A stretch of DNA of 64,000 nt from Desulfohalobiaceae bacterium S24 (lineage in GTDB: Bacteria; Desulfobacterota; Desulfovibrionia; Desulfovibrionales; Desulfothermaceae): the NCBI GenBank assembly GCA_011389765.1, contig JAABTT010000001.1, positions 1-64,000 of the forward strand, written 5' to 3'. The notes under the pieces are model-generated. The model saw only the letters and a list, made by a program, of their open reading frames with translations, had not been told where the DNA came from and did not search any database. Shown here piece by piece: positions 41,342-50,642 of this stretch (position 1 is the stretch's first letter; each line of letters opens with the position of its first letter). Made by a program: the position numbers and the translations under genes.

Positions 41342-42880
41342 TCAGGGCCTCCCGGCCTTTGACAATCGACTGTTGATGAGCCTGGCGATCATGCGTGCTT
41401 CCCGGAGATTGCAGGCCTGTGTCGCCAGATAGTACAGTCCGGTCCAGACAGGAATCAGCAACAGGGCCGGCCAGCCCCAGCCCGCGCTAAGGTAACTGCC
41501 TCCGCCGATGACCAGGCTGAACACGAGCATCCAGACAATTCCCGACTCCCATTTGAACCAGTTGCCGATTTTGTGTTTGAGGCTCAGGCCCAGTAAGATG
41601 ATATTTGCCCAGGACGATACAGAGACCGCCAGAGCCAGACCGGCATGGGCCAGGGGCTGCATGAGCAGAAGCCCGAGACAGAGATTCAACAGGAGGCAGA
41701 GTGCGGCGATTTTCACCGGCGTCCGGGTGTCTTCCAGAGCGTAGAAGGCTGAGACCAAAGACCGGATGGCGCAAAAAGCCGGCAGACCGGCGGCATACCC
41801 CAGCAAGGCCAGGACCGTCCCCTGTACGGCCTGGGGATCAAAGGCCCCGCGGCCGAACAGGGCTTTTACCAGGGGCAGGGCCAGGCCCATGAGACCGGCC
41901 ATGGCCGGCAGACTGATATACAGAGTCAAGTTGAAGGTGTCTTTGAGTGTCTCTATAAAATCACGAATCCGTCCCTGTGCCGAAAGTCCGGAAAGCCCGG
42001 GCAGGGCGGCGGTGCTGATGGCAATGCCGAAAATACCCAAAGGAAACTGAACGAGGCGGTCGGCGTAATAGAGATAGGAAATGCTTCCTTGGGCCAGAAA
42101 AGAGGCCAGGATAGTGTTCAGGACAATATTGAATTGATAGACCGCCGCTCCCACAATCGTGGGCAGCATAAGCCGGCCCACTTTCAGGACGGCTGGGTTT
42201 TTCAGCGGCCCCGGTCCGCGCCAGGTGAATCCCAGGCGCCGAAGGAACGGGATCTGCAGCAGGAATTGTCCGATGCCGGCGGCCAGCACCCCCCAGGCCA
42301 GGGCATACGGTACGGAAGTCCCGGCGCCTGCAGCGCTCAAAGCGGCGCTGATCAAAAAGATATTTAAGATGCACGGGGCCAGGGCCGGGGCCAGAAAATG
42401 GTTCATGGAGTTGAGAATCCCCATGCACAAGGCAACCAGGGATATAAAGACGATGTATGGAAAACAGATTCGCACGAGTGTGACAGTGATTTCAAAGGTC
42501 TGGACCTGTTCGCTCAAGCCGGGGGCGATGAGGTAGGTCAGCGGTCTGGCGGCGAGAAGAAACAAAAGGCTGATCACCCCCAGGATGATCAGCAGCCAGG
42601 TTCCGGTGGATCTGGCCAGGGTGAAGGCCTGCTCCAGGCCTTCTTCCTGCCGGGTCCGGGCGAAAACCGGGACAAAAGCCATGGTCAAAGATCCCTCGGC
42701 AAACAGTCGGCGCAGGAGATTGGGTATGCGGAAGGCGACAAAAAAGGCGTCTCCAAGGGGACCGGCACCCAGGGTAAAGGCGATGATCACATCCCGGATA
42801 AAGCCGAGAATCCGGCTCAATAAGGTCGCCCCGGCCACAACTGAAGCGTTTCCGGCTATTTTTTCCGTGTGCTTATTCAT
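41342..42880 (-). CDS. murJ: lipid II flippase MurJ
   Basis: ASVVAGATLLSRILGFIRDVIIAFTLGAGPLGDAFFVAFRIPNLLRRLFAEGSLTMAFVPVF; about 14 TM helices. Confidence 0.95.
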   Translation of the reverse strand: MNKHTEKIAGNASVVAGATLLSRILGFIRDVIIAFTLGAGPLGDAFFVAFRIPNLLRRLFAEGSLTMAFVPVFARTRQEEGLEQAFTLARSTGTWLLIILGVISLLFLLAARPLTYLIAPGLSEQVQTFEITVTLVRICFPYIVFISLVALCMGILNSMNHFLAPALAPCILNIFLISAALSAAGAGTSVPYALAWGVLAAGIGQFLLQIPFLRRLGFTWRGPGPLKNPAVLKVGRLMLPTIVGAAVYQFNIVLNTILASFLAQGSISYLYYADRLVQFPLGIFGIAISTAALPGLSGLSAQGRIRDFIETLKDTFNLTLYISLPAMAGLMGLALPLVKALFGRGAFDPQAVQGTVLALLGYAAGLPAFCAIRSLVSAFYALEDTRTPVKIAALCLLLNLCLGLLLMQPLAHAGLALAVSVSSWANIILLGLSLKHKIGNWFKWESGIVWMLVFSLVIGGGSYLSAGWGWPALLLIPVWTGLYYLATQACNLREARMIARLINSRLSKAGRP

Positions 42881-43069
42881 GGACAGCGAGATGCCGGTTT
42901 CTGGTTTCACGGTGCACGGCCGCGGAGAGAAAAGGGGACTTCAGGTTTGCAGTTCTAAAAAGCCGGGGCGGACAGGGGGTGAAAAGGTCATTGCCAAAAT
43001 GCGTTTTCATGTCTTATACTGCCCCAAGTGCATACGAAGGCACTGTATTCCTCCGCTTGAGAGTTTTTT

Positions 43070-43333
43070 ATGGATACTGATTGGCGTCGATTCCAAAACC
43101 TTCTTGAAGCTCATCATGAATGGCCTTGTGAATATCTGTTCAAATTTATAGTCCCTGAAGAAAAAAAACAAGATGTTTTAAACCTTTTCGAATCCAAAGA
43201 CCGGATCAGCTCGAGAAAATCCAGCAAGGGCCGCTATGTGAGTATCAGCGCGACATGTACGGTCAATTGCAGTGAAGAGATTCTGGTCATTTATCAAGCT
43301 GCCGCCAGGATTCAAGGGGTCATTTCCCTCTAG
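43070..43333 (+). CDS. DUF493 (YbeD-like) family protein
   Basis: WPCEYLFKFIVPEEKKQDV...SSKGRYVSISATCTVNCSEEILVIYQAAARIQGVISL. Confidence 0.82.
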   Translation: MDTDWRRFQNLLEAHHEWPCEYLFKFIVPEEKKQDVLNLFESKDRISSRKSSKGRYVSISATCTVNCSEEILVIYQAAARIQGVISL

Positions 43334-43350
43334 CGGCACCCGGGGCGTCT

Positions 43351-43743
43351 ATGTTTTTCAAGCTTATCCTGGCCTTCACACTCATTCCTGTAGCGGAAAT
43401 TTATGTTTTGATCAAACTCGGCGGGGCCATTGGGGCTCTGAATACTGTCCTGACAGTTATTCTGACCGCAGTCATCGGAGCCTATCTGGCCAGGCTTGAG
43501 GGTACCCGAACGCTGCTCCGGCTCAGGAGCAACATGGAGCGGGGCGTGATGCCGGCCGGAGAACTGCTGGATGCCCTGCTTATATTTGTGGCCGGGGTTG
43601 TGCTTTTGACGCCGGGTTTTCTGACTGACGCGACCGGTCTTTTGCTGCTTTTCCCCGCGACCCGCTCCATAATCAAACAGTGGCTGAAGAAGCAGATACA
43701 GCATAAAATGGAATACAGGACCATTGATATTGATCGATTGTGA
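43351..43743 (+). CDS. FxsA family membrane protein
   Basis: LIPVAEIYVLIKLGGAIGALNTVLTVILTAVIGAYLARLEG...LLTPGFLTDATGLLLLFPATRSI. Confidence 0.92.
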   Translation: MFFKLILAFTLIPVAEIYVLIKLGGAIGALNTVLTVILTAVIGAYLARLEGTRTLLRLRSNMERGVMPAGELLDALLIFVAGVVLLTPGFLTDATGLLLLFPATRSIIKQWLKKQIQHKMEYRTIDIDRL

Positions 43744-43758
43744 TATTCAATACACGCA

Positions 43759-45597
43759 ATGGGATATAAAAACCTTGCCCAGTGCATCCGGGATCTGGAG
43801 TCCAGAGGGCAGCTCATTCGAGTCGATCAGGAAGTGGACCCTTATCTGGAGGTCGGCTCCATTCAGCGCAGGATTTTCCAGGCCGGCGGGCCGGCCGTGT
43901 TTTTCTCCAGGGTCAAGGGCAGTAAATTCCCGATGCTCGGGAATCTGTTCGGCACACAGGATCGGATTCGCTTTATCTTCCGGGACGGCCTCAAGGTCTT
44001 TCAGGAGATGCTCAAAGCCAAGGAAGACCTCACATCCTTGCTGCTGCATCCTTCCCGAATGGTGAAGGGCGGGCGGGCGCTGTGGCACAGCCGGCCGCGA
44101 AAGGTTAAAAGTGGTCCGCTTCTGTCTACAACAAGCCGTGTTTCGGATTTGCCCCAGCTTGTCTCCTGGCCGGACGACGGCGGCAGTTATATCACCCTGC
44201 CCCAGGTGTACAGCGAAAGCCCCGCGCGGCCGGGATTCAAGTCGTCCAATTTAGGGATGTACCGCATTCAGATGAGCGGCAAGCCGTTTGCGCCGGACCG
44301 GGAAGTGGGGCTTCACTATCAGATCCATCGGGGGATCGGCAGTCATCATGCCCAGGCCCTAAAATTTGGAAAGCCCTTGCCGGTGAATATATTTGTAGGC
44401 GGAGCACCGGCCATGACCATGGCCGCCATCATGCCCCTGCCCGAGGGGATTCCGGAGCTTTTTTTCGCCGGATTTCTCGGTGGGAGGCGGATTGCAGTGC
44501 TGGGTTTGGAAAACGGGCTCATCGCTCCGGCGGAAGCGGATTTTTGCCTCAGCGGCTGGGTCCATCCCCATCATGAACTGCCGGAAGGACCTTTTGGAGA
44601 TCATCTCGGGTACTACAGTCTGGCCCACGACTTTCCGGTCTTGACGGTGGACCGGGTTTATGCCCGGAAAGATGCTGTCTGGCCTTTTACCACAGTGGGA
44701 CGACCTCCCCAGGAAGATTCCGTGATCGGGGATTTTATCCACGAGCTGGTCGGCCCTCTTGTACCGTCTGTTTTTCAAGGGATCCATGAAGTGCACGCCG
44801 TGGATCAAGCCGGGGTTCACCCTCTGCTGCTGGCAGTGGGCAGTGAACGTTATGTTCCTTTTGCCGGAGAGCGGGTCCCGCAGGAACTCTTGACCAACGC
44901 CCATGCGCTTTTGGGAAGCACCCAGACCGCCCTCTCCAAATATATTTTCATTGCGGCCCGGGAGGACGATTCCAGGCTGAATGCGCATAATGTGCCTGAT
45001 TTTTTTTACCATATCCTGAGCCGGATCGACTGGAGCCGGGATCTGCATTTCCTGACCCGGACCACCATGGACACCCTGGACTATAGCGGCATCAGTCTGA
45101 ATCAGGGCTCGAAAGTGATCGCGGCCGCGGCAGGTCCTCCAAAACGTAAACTGCAGTCCACCCTCCCGGCTATTGACTGGCCGGAGGGTTTTGCGGCCCC
45201 GGTTCTCTTCGCCTTCGGCATCCTGGTGCTCCAGGGGCCGCGGCACACCCTCGGCCGGGACATGCAGGACCCTGAAATACAGGACTTGTGCCGCGCTCTG
45301 GAGACGAGTGGTGATCTGCAGGGGATTGCCCTGCTGGTGCTTGTCGACGACAGCCGATTCACGGTCCAATCCTGGGACAATTTCCTGTGGGTCGCCTTCA
45401 CCCGATCCGATCCTGCGACGGACAGTTATGGACTGCAGGCTTTCAGCCATTGCAAACATTGGGGCTGCGGATCCACGTTGGTGCTGGACGCCCGGCACAA
45501 GAGCTACCACGCTCCGGTTTTGGAACCTGACCCGGCTGTTGAAAAAAAAGTCGATGCCTACGCCGCCCCGGGCGGCCCTCTGCATGGAATCATTTAG
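43759..45597 (+). CDS. UbiD family decarboxylase (menaquinone biosynthesis decarboxylase-like)
   Basis: SSNLGMYRIQMSGKPFAPDREVGLHYQIHRGIG; VFVGGAPAMTMAAIMPLPEGI-type motif; GPFGDHLGYYS. Confidence 0.92.
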   Translation: MGYKNLAQCIRDLESRGQLIRVDQEVDPYLEVGSIQRRIFQAGGPAVFFSRVKGSKFPMLGNLFGTQDRIRFIFRDGLKVFQEMLKAKEDLTSLLLHPSRMVKGGRALWHSRPRKVKSGPLLSTTSRVSDLPQLVSWPDDGGSYITLPQVYSESPARPGFKSSNLGMYRIQMSGKPFAPDREVGLHYQIHRGIGSHHAQALKFGKPLPVNIFVGGAPAMTMAAIMPLPEGIPELFFAGFLGGRRIAVLGLENGLIAPAEADFCLSGWVHPHHELPEGPFGDHLGYYSLAHDFPVLTVDRVYARKDAVWPFTTVGRPPQEDSVIGDFIHELVGPLVPSVFQGIHEVHAVDQAGVHPLLLAVGSERYVPFAGERVPQELLTNAHALLGSTQTALSKYIFIAAREDDSRLNAHNVPDFFYHILSRIDWSRDLHFLTRTTMDTLDYSGISLNQGSKVIAAAAGPPKRKLQSTLPAIDWPEGFAAPVLFAFGILVLQGPRHTLGRDMQDPEIQDLCRALETSGDLQGIALLVLVDDSRFTVQSWDNFLWVAFTRSDPATDSYGLQAFSHCKHWGCGSTLVLDARHKSYHAPVLEPDPAVEKKVDAYAAPGGPLHGII

Positions 45598-45599
45598 AG

Positions 45600-46658
45600 A
45601 TGGAAATACTGCGCTGGTTTCAACATTATCTTGCGGACCGACAGGTCGTGGCTCTGGTCTTGCTGCTGGGCTTTATCCTGTTTGTGTTTTTGACGGTGGG
45701 CCGTTATCTCACTCCGGTCATTGCCAGCCTGGTCCTGGCCTATCTGCTGGAAGGGATCGTTCAGTTTCTGGAAGGAAAAAAAGTGCCCAGGTTTGTGGCC
45801 GTGAATTTGGTTTTCACCGTTTTCATGCTGGGCTTTATCTACCTGCTCTTCGGCCTGACGCCGAAAATATACAGGCAGATTGTGCAATTGGTTCAGACCT
45901 TGCCCGAGATTGTCATTTCCTGGCAGGAACGACTCCTGCTGCTCCCTGAAAATTATCCGGAGGTTTTTACCGAATATCAGGTCAACAGAATCATGGAGAG
46001 CATCAATGCCCAGATCGGAGCCCTGAGCCAAAATGTCTTGTCCATTTCCATGGCTTCGGTGATGGGACTCATCGATGTTCTGATCTACATTGTCCTGGTT
46101 CCGGTTATTGTGTATTTTTTTCTCAAGGACAAGGAAAAGATCTTAGAGTATTTTTACCATTTTTTGCCGAATAATATTGATCTGGTCAGTAACATCTGGA
46201 AAGAGGTCAATCACAAGACCTCCAGGTTCGTGCAGGGGAAGATCTGGGAGACCCTGATCAACTGGGCGGCGAGCTATGCTGCCTTTTTCTTTTTGGGACT
46301 GCAGTACAGTGTTCTGCTGAGCTTTGCTGTAGGTATCTCGGTGATCGTACCCTATGTCGGGGCCACGATATCCAGTTTGTTCGTTTTGCTGGTGGCCTAT
46401 TTTCAATGGGGCTGGGATGCCCATTTTATGTATATTGCCATCGCCCTGCTTTTGATCCTGGTCCTGGACGCCAACCTGCTGGTGCCGCTGCTGCTTTCGG
46501 GAATCGTCAACCTGCACCCTCTGGCGATCATCATCGGCATTTTGATCTTCGGCGGACTGTGGGGGCTCTGGGGGGTCTTTTTCGCCATTCCCCTGGCCAC
46601 TCTGGTCAACGCCATTATCAGGGCCTGGCCCAGCATGGAACAGTTGGTTGAAGATTGA
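45600..46658 (+). CDS. AI-2E family transporter (PerM-like)
   Basis: DVLIYIVLVPVIVYFFLKDKEKIL; LSFAVGISVIVPYVGATIS; LVPLLLSGIVNLHPLAIIIGILIFGGLWGLWGVFFAIPLATLVNAI. Confidence 0.92.
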   Translation: MEILRWFQHYLADRQVVALVLLLGFILFVFLTVGRYLTPVIASLVLAYLLEGIVQFLEGKKVPRFVAVNLVFTVFMLGFIYLLFGLTPKIYRQIVQLVQTLPEIVISWQERLLLLPENYPEVFTEYQVNRIMESINAQIGALSQNVLSISMASVMGLIDVLIYIVLVPVIVYFFLKDKEKILEYFYHFLPNNIDLVSNIWKEVNHKTSRFVQGKIWETLINWAASYAAFFFLGLQYSVLLSFAVGISVIVPYVGATISSLFVLLVAYFQWGWDAHFMYIAIALLLILVLDANLLVPLLLSGIVNLHPLAIIIGILIFGGLWGLWGVFFAIPLATLVNAIIRAWPSMEQLVED

Positions 46659-46701
46659 ATATTGAATATTGAATATTGAAGATTGAAAATTGAAAATTGC
46701 T
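46655..46701. repeat. short tandem/degenerate AT-rich repeat (GATTGAATATTGAATATTGAA...)
   Basis: GAATATTGAATATTGAATATTGAAGATTGAAAATTGAAAATTGCTG. Confidence 0.8.
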
Positions 46702-46749
46702 GCAGTGAATAAAGAACTCTTTACAGGACGCTTAAATTTGAAGGATATG

Positions 46750-46875
46750 TTGGACATCTTGTGATATTTCTTGCCTCATTTTGGGGTTTCAGGTGTCTGG
46801 TTTCAGGTTTCAGTTTGCGGATTTTGCCTTTCCAGACACCCGACACCTGAAACCAGAAACCAAAAGAATGTCCAA
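46750..46875. repeat. MITE-like intergenic repeat, copy 2 (inverted relative to copy 1)
   Basis: Ends TTGGACA...TGTCCAA; arms GGTTTCAGGTGTCTGG / CCAGACACCCGACACCTGAAACC. Confidence 0.75.
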
Positions 46876-46995
46876 TTTTAAGAACATTTCAGACATTGTT
46901 CTTTATTTTTGAGTGTCAAGGTTCAACGGCGTAATGTCGGTACGAAGTCTGGAATAAAGAAGTGAATATTGCTTCAATTTTATATGGAGAAGCCA

Positions 46996-47265
46996 ATGCA
47001 GGATCAATACGGTGTTTTTTATTATCCCCAGCCGGAGAACAAAAAGCTTAAGATGTATGTCCGGATCCAGGACGGTGTTGTAGAATTCCGTCCGGATCAT
47101 GCCGATAACTCTCAGCTCTGGGAGGGGCATGGTTGGATCGCTTACGAAGCCGCTAAAAAGGCGGATGAATATTCAAAACAACAGGGAAAAACCTACCCGC
47201 TGCATCTCTATGATTTTGATGTGGCTCTGGGGGTTTTGGCCGATGGAGACGGATCAGAAGTATGA
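46996..47265 (+). CDS. conserved hypothetical protein
   Basis: 89 aa from MQDQYGVFYYPQPENKKLKMYV; immediately upstream of the LysM gene. Confidence 0.6.
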   Translation: MQDQYGVFYYPQPENKKLKMYVRIQDGVVEFRPDHADNSQLWEGHGWIAYEAAKKADEYSKQQGKTYPLHLYDFDVALGVLADGDGSEV

Positions 47266-47275
47266 GGAGTTTCTT

Positions 47276-47890
47276 GTGAGCAATAATAATTGGATTGACG
47301 AAATTGAAGAACCGAGGGCGGATATGTCGGGGAACACAAAAAAAACAAATCGCTTGAAAAAAATCGGCGGGCAGGGACAGGAGAAGTATCTTCTCTGGGG
47401 GGGCGGCGGTCTGATTCTGATACTGCTGCTAATACTCCTGTTTCGAGGGTGCGGGGCTTCGCCTCAGAGTGATATCCGAGAACTAAAAAGCCGCTTGGCC
47501 CTGCTGGAGGACAAGCTCGTCAGCCTCCAGTCCGACCAAGTCGAGCAGCAGGCGGTGCGCGAGGAATTCGATCGAAGTGAAGATTTTCAGGTCTTGGTGC
47601 ACCGTCTGGATACGCTCTCCAAAAAACTGCAGTCTCTTGAAAAGAAAATGCAGGCGGCCGAAAGCAGCGCAGCTGTCCAGGAACAAGCGGTTGAAGAGAC
47701 TGCAAGCCCGTCGGATTCGGCATTTTTACAGGAGGCAACCTATACGGTGCAGCCTGGGGATACGCTCTACAGCATCAGCCGCAAGTACAATGTCTCGGTG
47801 ACGGAACTCCGCAAATGGAATGATCTGGGACAAGAGGGCGTGATCCATCCTGGTCAGACCCTGCAGATCGCTCCGAAACCAGAGCAATAA
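47276..47890 (+). CDS. membrane-anchored LysM-domain protein
   Basis: TM segment LLWGGGGLILILLLILLFRGCG, coiled coil, C-terminal LysM YTVQPGDTLYSISRKYNVSVTELRKWNDL; start GTG 47276 inferred from GAGGAG. Confidence 0.87.
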   Translation: MSNNNWIDEIEEPRADMSGNTKKTNRLKKIGGQGQEKYLLWGGGGLILILLLILLFRGCGASPQSDIRELKSRLALLEDKLVSLQSDQVEQQAVREEFDRSEDFQVLVHRLDTLSKKLQSLEKKMQAAESSAAVQEQAVEETASPSDSAFLQEATYTVQPGDTLYSISRKYNVSVTELRKWNDLGQEGVIHPGQTLQIAPKPEQ

Positions 47891-47904
47891 GTTCAGGAGG
47901 TGCA

Positions 47905-49392
47905 ATGGAGGCACAGAAACTGAGCGGATCCCGTTTCAACAGGCTCAAGAAGCATTTGAAAAAGGAGAATCCCCTGCTGGAGGATATCCTTGGGGTCTTT
48001 CAAAAATTGGATCGCCTCGGGAGGGGACTGGGGTATCTTGAAAAAGAGGCGTCTTTTGCCCTGCGCACCTCCTGGTGGCCTTTGATTTCGGTCCTGGGGA
48101 CCTATTCTTCTGGAAAATCCTCGTTTCTGAATTATTACCTGGGAATAGACCTGCAGCCCACCGGAAGCCAGGCGGTGGACGACAAATTTACAGTTATCTG
48201 CTACAGCCCTGAAAAAAATGTCCAGACCCTTCCGGGGCAGGCCCTGGATTCCGATCCCCGTTTTCCCCTGTACAATATCAGCCGGAATATCGAGGCGGAG
48301 GCTCCGGGCGAGAATTTGAGCGTGGATCGTTTCCTGCATCTCAAAACCTGCAACAGTCCAAAACTCAAAGGCAGAATTCTGGTGGACTCTCCGGGGTTCG
48401 ACGCCGATGCGCAGCGGGATGCCACCCTGCGCATTACGGACCGGATCATGGATCTTTCCGATCTGGTCCTGGTCTTTTTTGACGCCCGGCATCCGGAATC
48501 CGGCTCAATGCGGGATACCTTGAAACACCTTGTGCAGCACACGGTCCAGCGCAATGATGCCGAAAAATTCATGTACATCCTCAATCAGGTGGACGTCACG
48601 GCCCGGGAAGACAATGCCGAGGATGTTTTTGCCGCCTGGCAGCGCTCCCTGGCCCAGCACGGTTTGATCTCGGGCCGCTACTTCAGTATTTACAATCCTG
48701 AAGCAGCTGGTCCTTTCGAAGATGAAGCCCTGGGCCAGCGCTATGACAAAAAATGCAGGCATGATCTGTCCATGATTTTTGAGCGCATCGATCAGGTCAA
48801 AATCGATCGGGTGTACCGGGTGGTGGGCTTGCTGGAGAAATCGGCCAAGATGTTTGAGCTGGATCTCCTGCCGCTTCTCAAAGCTTTTCTGCGGAGATGG
48901 CGGCGACAGGTTCTGCTGGCGGAAGGGACGATTTTTTTGTTTCTGGCGGCTCTGGCCTGGATACTTGCGGGCCGTTTCAGCGAGTTCTCCATAACTGCTG
49001 TGTTGCATGCAGCCCCGGAGAAGCTGGCCGGCAGTCCGGTCTGGCAGCTATTGGGCCTGGCGGGGATACTGCTTGCCGGCTGGGGGCATTTTGTTTTGCG
49101 CGGCCGACTCGGACGGCGATTGATGGCCAAGACACTTGCAAACATTGATGATCAGCGTTTCCGCGAAGGCTGCGCCAGGGCTTTGTATAAAAATATCCGC
49201 TGGTGGCGGAGTCTCTGGCGCAGCCGGCCGGCTGGCTGGAGCCGGAAGAAAGAGAGGACCGTCCAGGACATTTTGAGGAGTGTGGACGGGTTTATTCAAA
49301 CCCTCAATGATATCTATACGGATCCTTCAGGGAAAAACGAGCGGCCTGAGCCGCTGGAATCGGAAACCGCGAAGCAAGAGGAGAATGTATGA
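47905..49392 (+). CDS. dynamin-like GTPase with C-terminal TM hairpin
   Basis: P-loop GTYSSGKSSFLNYYLG; LVDSPGFDADAQRD (G3); ILNQVDVT (G4); two TM stretches near aa 345-395. Confidence 0.83.
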   Translation: MEAQKLSGSRFNRLKKHLKKENPLLEDILGVFQKLDRLGRGLGYLEKEASFALRTSWWPLISVLGTYSSGKSSFLNYYLGIDLQPTGSQAVDDKFTVICYSPEKNVQTLPGQALDSDPRFPLYNISRNIEAEAPGENLSVDRFLHLKTCNSPKLKGRILVDSPGFDADAQRDATLRITDRIMDLSDLVLVFFDARHPESGSMRDTLKHLVQHTVQRNDAEKFMYILNQVDVTAREDNAEDVFAAWQRSLAQHGLISGRYFSIYNPEAAGPFEDEALGQRYDKKCRHDLSMIFERIDQVKIDRVYRVVGLLEKSAKMFELDLLPLLKAFLRRWRRQVLLAEGTIFLFLAALAWILAGRFSEFSITAVLHAAPEKLAGSPVWQLLGLAGILLAGWGHFVLRGRLGRRLMAKTLANIDDQRFREGCARALYKNIRWWRSLWRSRPAGWSRKKERTVQDILRSVDGFIQTLNDIYTDPSGKNERPEPLESETAKQEENV

Positions 49393-50498
49393 AGAAACTG
49401 TTTGAAACGAGCCGAATCAACTCCCTCGAGATGAGCAACCGCTTTGTCCGTTCCGCCACCTGGGAAGGTCTGGCTACTGAAGAGGGCGCGGCGACCCCGG
49501 CTTTGATCGCCATGATGCAGGAACTGGTCCAGGGAGAGTTGGGGCTGATCATCAGCGGTCACGCCTATGTCCAGGCCCGGGGCCAGGCCAGTCCTTGGCA
49601 GCTCGGGGTTTATAAAGATGAACTCCTGGAGGGACTCAGGGCAATGACCGAAGCGGTCCATGAGGCAGGCGGGAAGATCGTCCTGCAGCTGGCCCATGCC
49701 GGATGCGATGCCCTTTCGGATCTGACCGGGATGGAACCACTGGCGGTGTCCTGCTTTGAAGGCCTGGTGGATGGTCCCTGTCATGAGGCATCTGAAGAGG
49801 ATATCCAGGGGCTTGTTGCCGACTTCGCCCGGGCCGCGCTCAGAGCCAGGGAGGCTGGATTTGACGGGGTGCAGATCCACTCGGCCCACGGCTATCTGCT
49901 CAACCAGTTCCTGTCGCCGGCTTACAACCGCCGCACGGACGCGTATGGCGGTGCCATTGCCAACCGGGTCCGGGTCCATCAGGAGATCTGCACTGCGATT
50001 CGGGAGCAGCTCGGGCCTTCGTATCCGCTGCTCATGAAAATCAACAGCCGGGACTTTGTGGAAAACGGCTTGAGCCTGGAGGATTCGGTCCAGGCCGTAA
50101 AGATACTGGCCGGTTCCGGGCTGGACGGGATTGAGATCAGCGGAGGCACAAGGGACAGCAAAGAGAAGGTTCCAAGTCGAATGGGAATCGATTCCAAGGA
50201 CAAGGAGGCCTATTTCCAGGAGGAAGCCCGGGCCTTCAGGGAGGCTGTTGATCTGCCCCTGATGCTGGTGGGCGGAATCCGTTCCTTTGATGTGGCCCAG
50301 CGCCTCGTGACCGAGGGGCCGGCCGATTATATTTCCCTGTGCCGACCCCTGATCCGGGAGCCGGATTTGATCAAACGCTGGAAAAACGGGGACCGTAGTC
50401 CATCTTCCTGCGTCTCGGACAACCTCTGCTTCGTGCCGGCCCGCAAAGGGGAAGGTCTGTCCTGCCTGACTCTAAAACGGGAAAAGAAGAAAGCTTAG
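49389..50498 (+). CDS. NADH:flavin oxidoreductase (Old Yellow Enzyme family)
   Basis: SRINSLEMSNRFVRSATWEGLA; QLAHAGCDA; GVQIHSAHGYLLNQFLSPAYNRRTDAYGG; DYISLCRPLIREPDLIKRW. Confidence 0.94.
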   Translation: MKKLFETSRINSLEMSNRFVRSATWEGLATEEGAATPALIAMMQELVQGELGLIISGHAYVQARGQASPWQLGVYKDELLEGLRAMTEAVHEAGGKIVLQLAHAGCDALSDLTGMEPLAVSCFEGLVDGPCHEASEEDIQGLVADFARAALRAREAGFDGVQIHSAHGYLLNQFLSPAYNRRTDAYGGAIANRVRVHQEICTAIREQLGPSYPLLMKINSRDFVENGLSLEDSVQAVKILAGSGLDGIEISGGTRDSKEKVPSRMGIDSKDKEAYFQEEARAFREAVDLPLMLVGGIRSFDVAQRLVTEGPADYISLCRPLIREPDLIKRWKNGDRSPSSCVSDNLCFVPARKGEGLSCLTLKREKKKA

Positions 50499-50642
50499 AT
50501 GGCGGGTAGTCAATAGCTCAGTAGATCGGTAATCAGTCAGTCAAATTGATGGCCCCTCTTGCAGAAACAAATGGGCAAAGACTTTGGCGTCGCTGATGCA
50601 ATTGTCGATTCTTGCGAATACTGTTTCCTTGAATCTCCCGTT

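Noticed and set aside
44359-45585. 408-aa minus-strand ORF
   Set aside because: Antisense shadow of the UbiD-family gene; no domain motifs
46655-46701. CRISPR-like array
   Set aside because: Repeats are 7-10 nt and contiguous with no spacers; no cas genes in the window
50548-50642. Reverse-strand peptide RFKETVFARIDNCISDAKVFAHLFLQEGPSI after the DUF1611 gene, possible gene remnant
   Set aside because: Only about 31 codons with no start and no confident homology; cannot separate from chance
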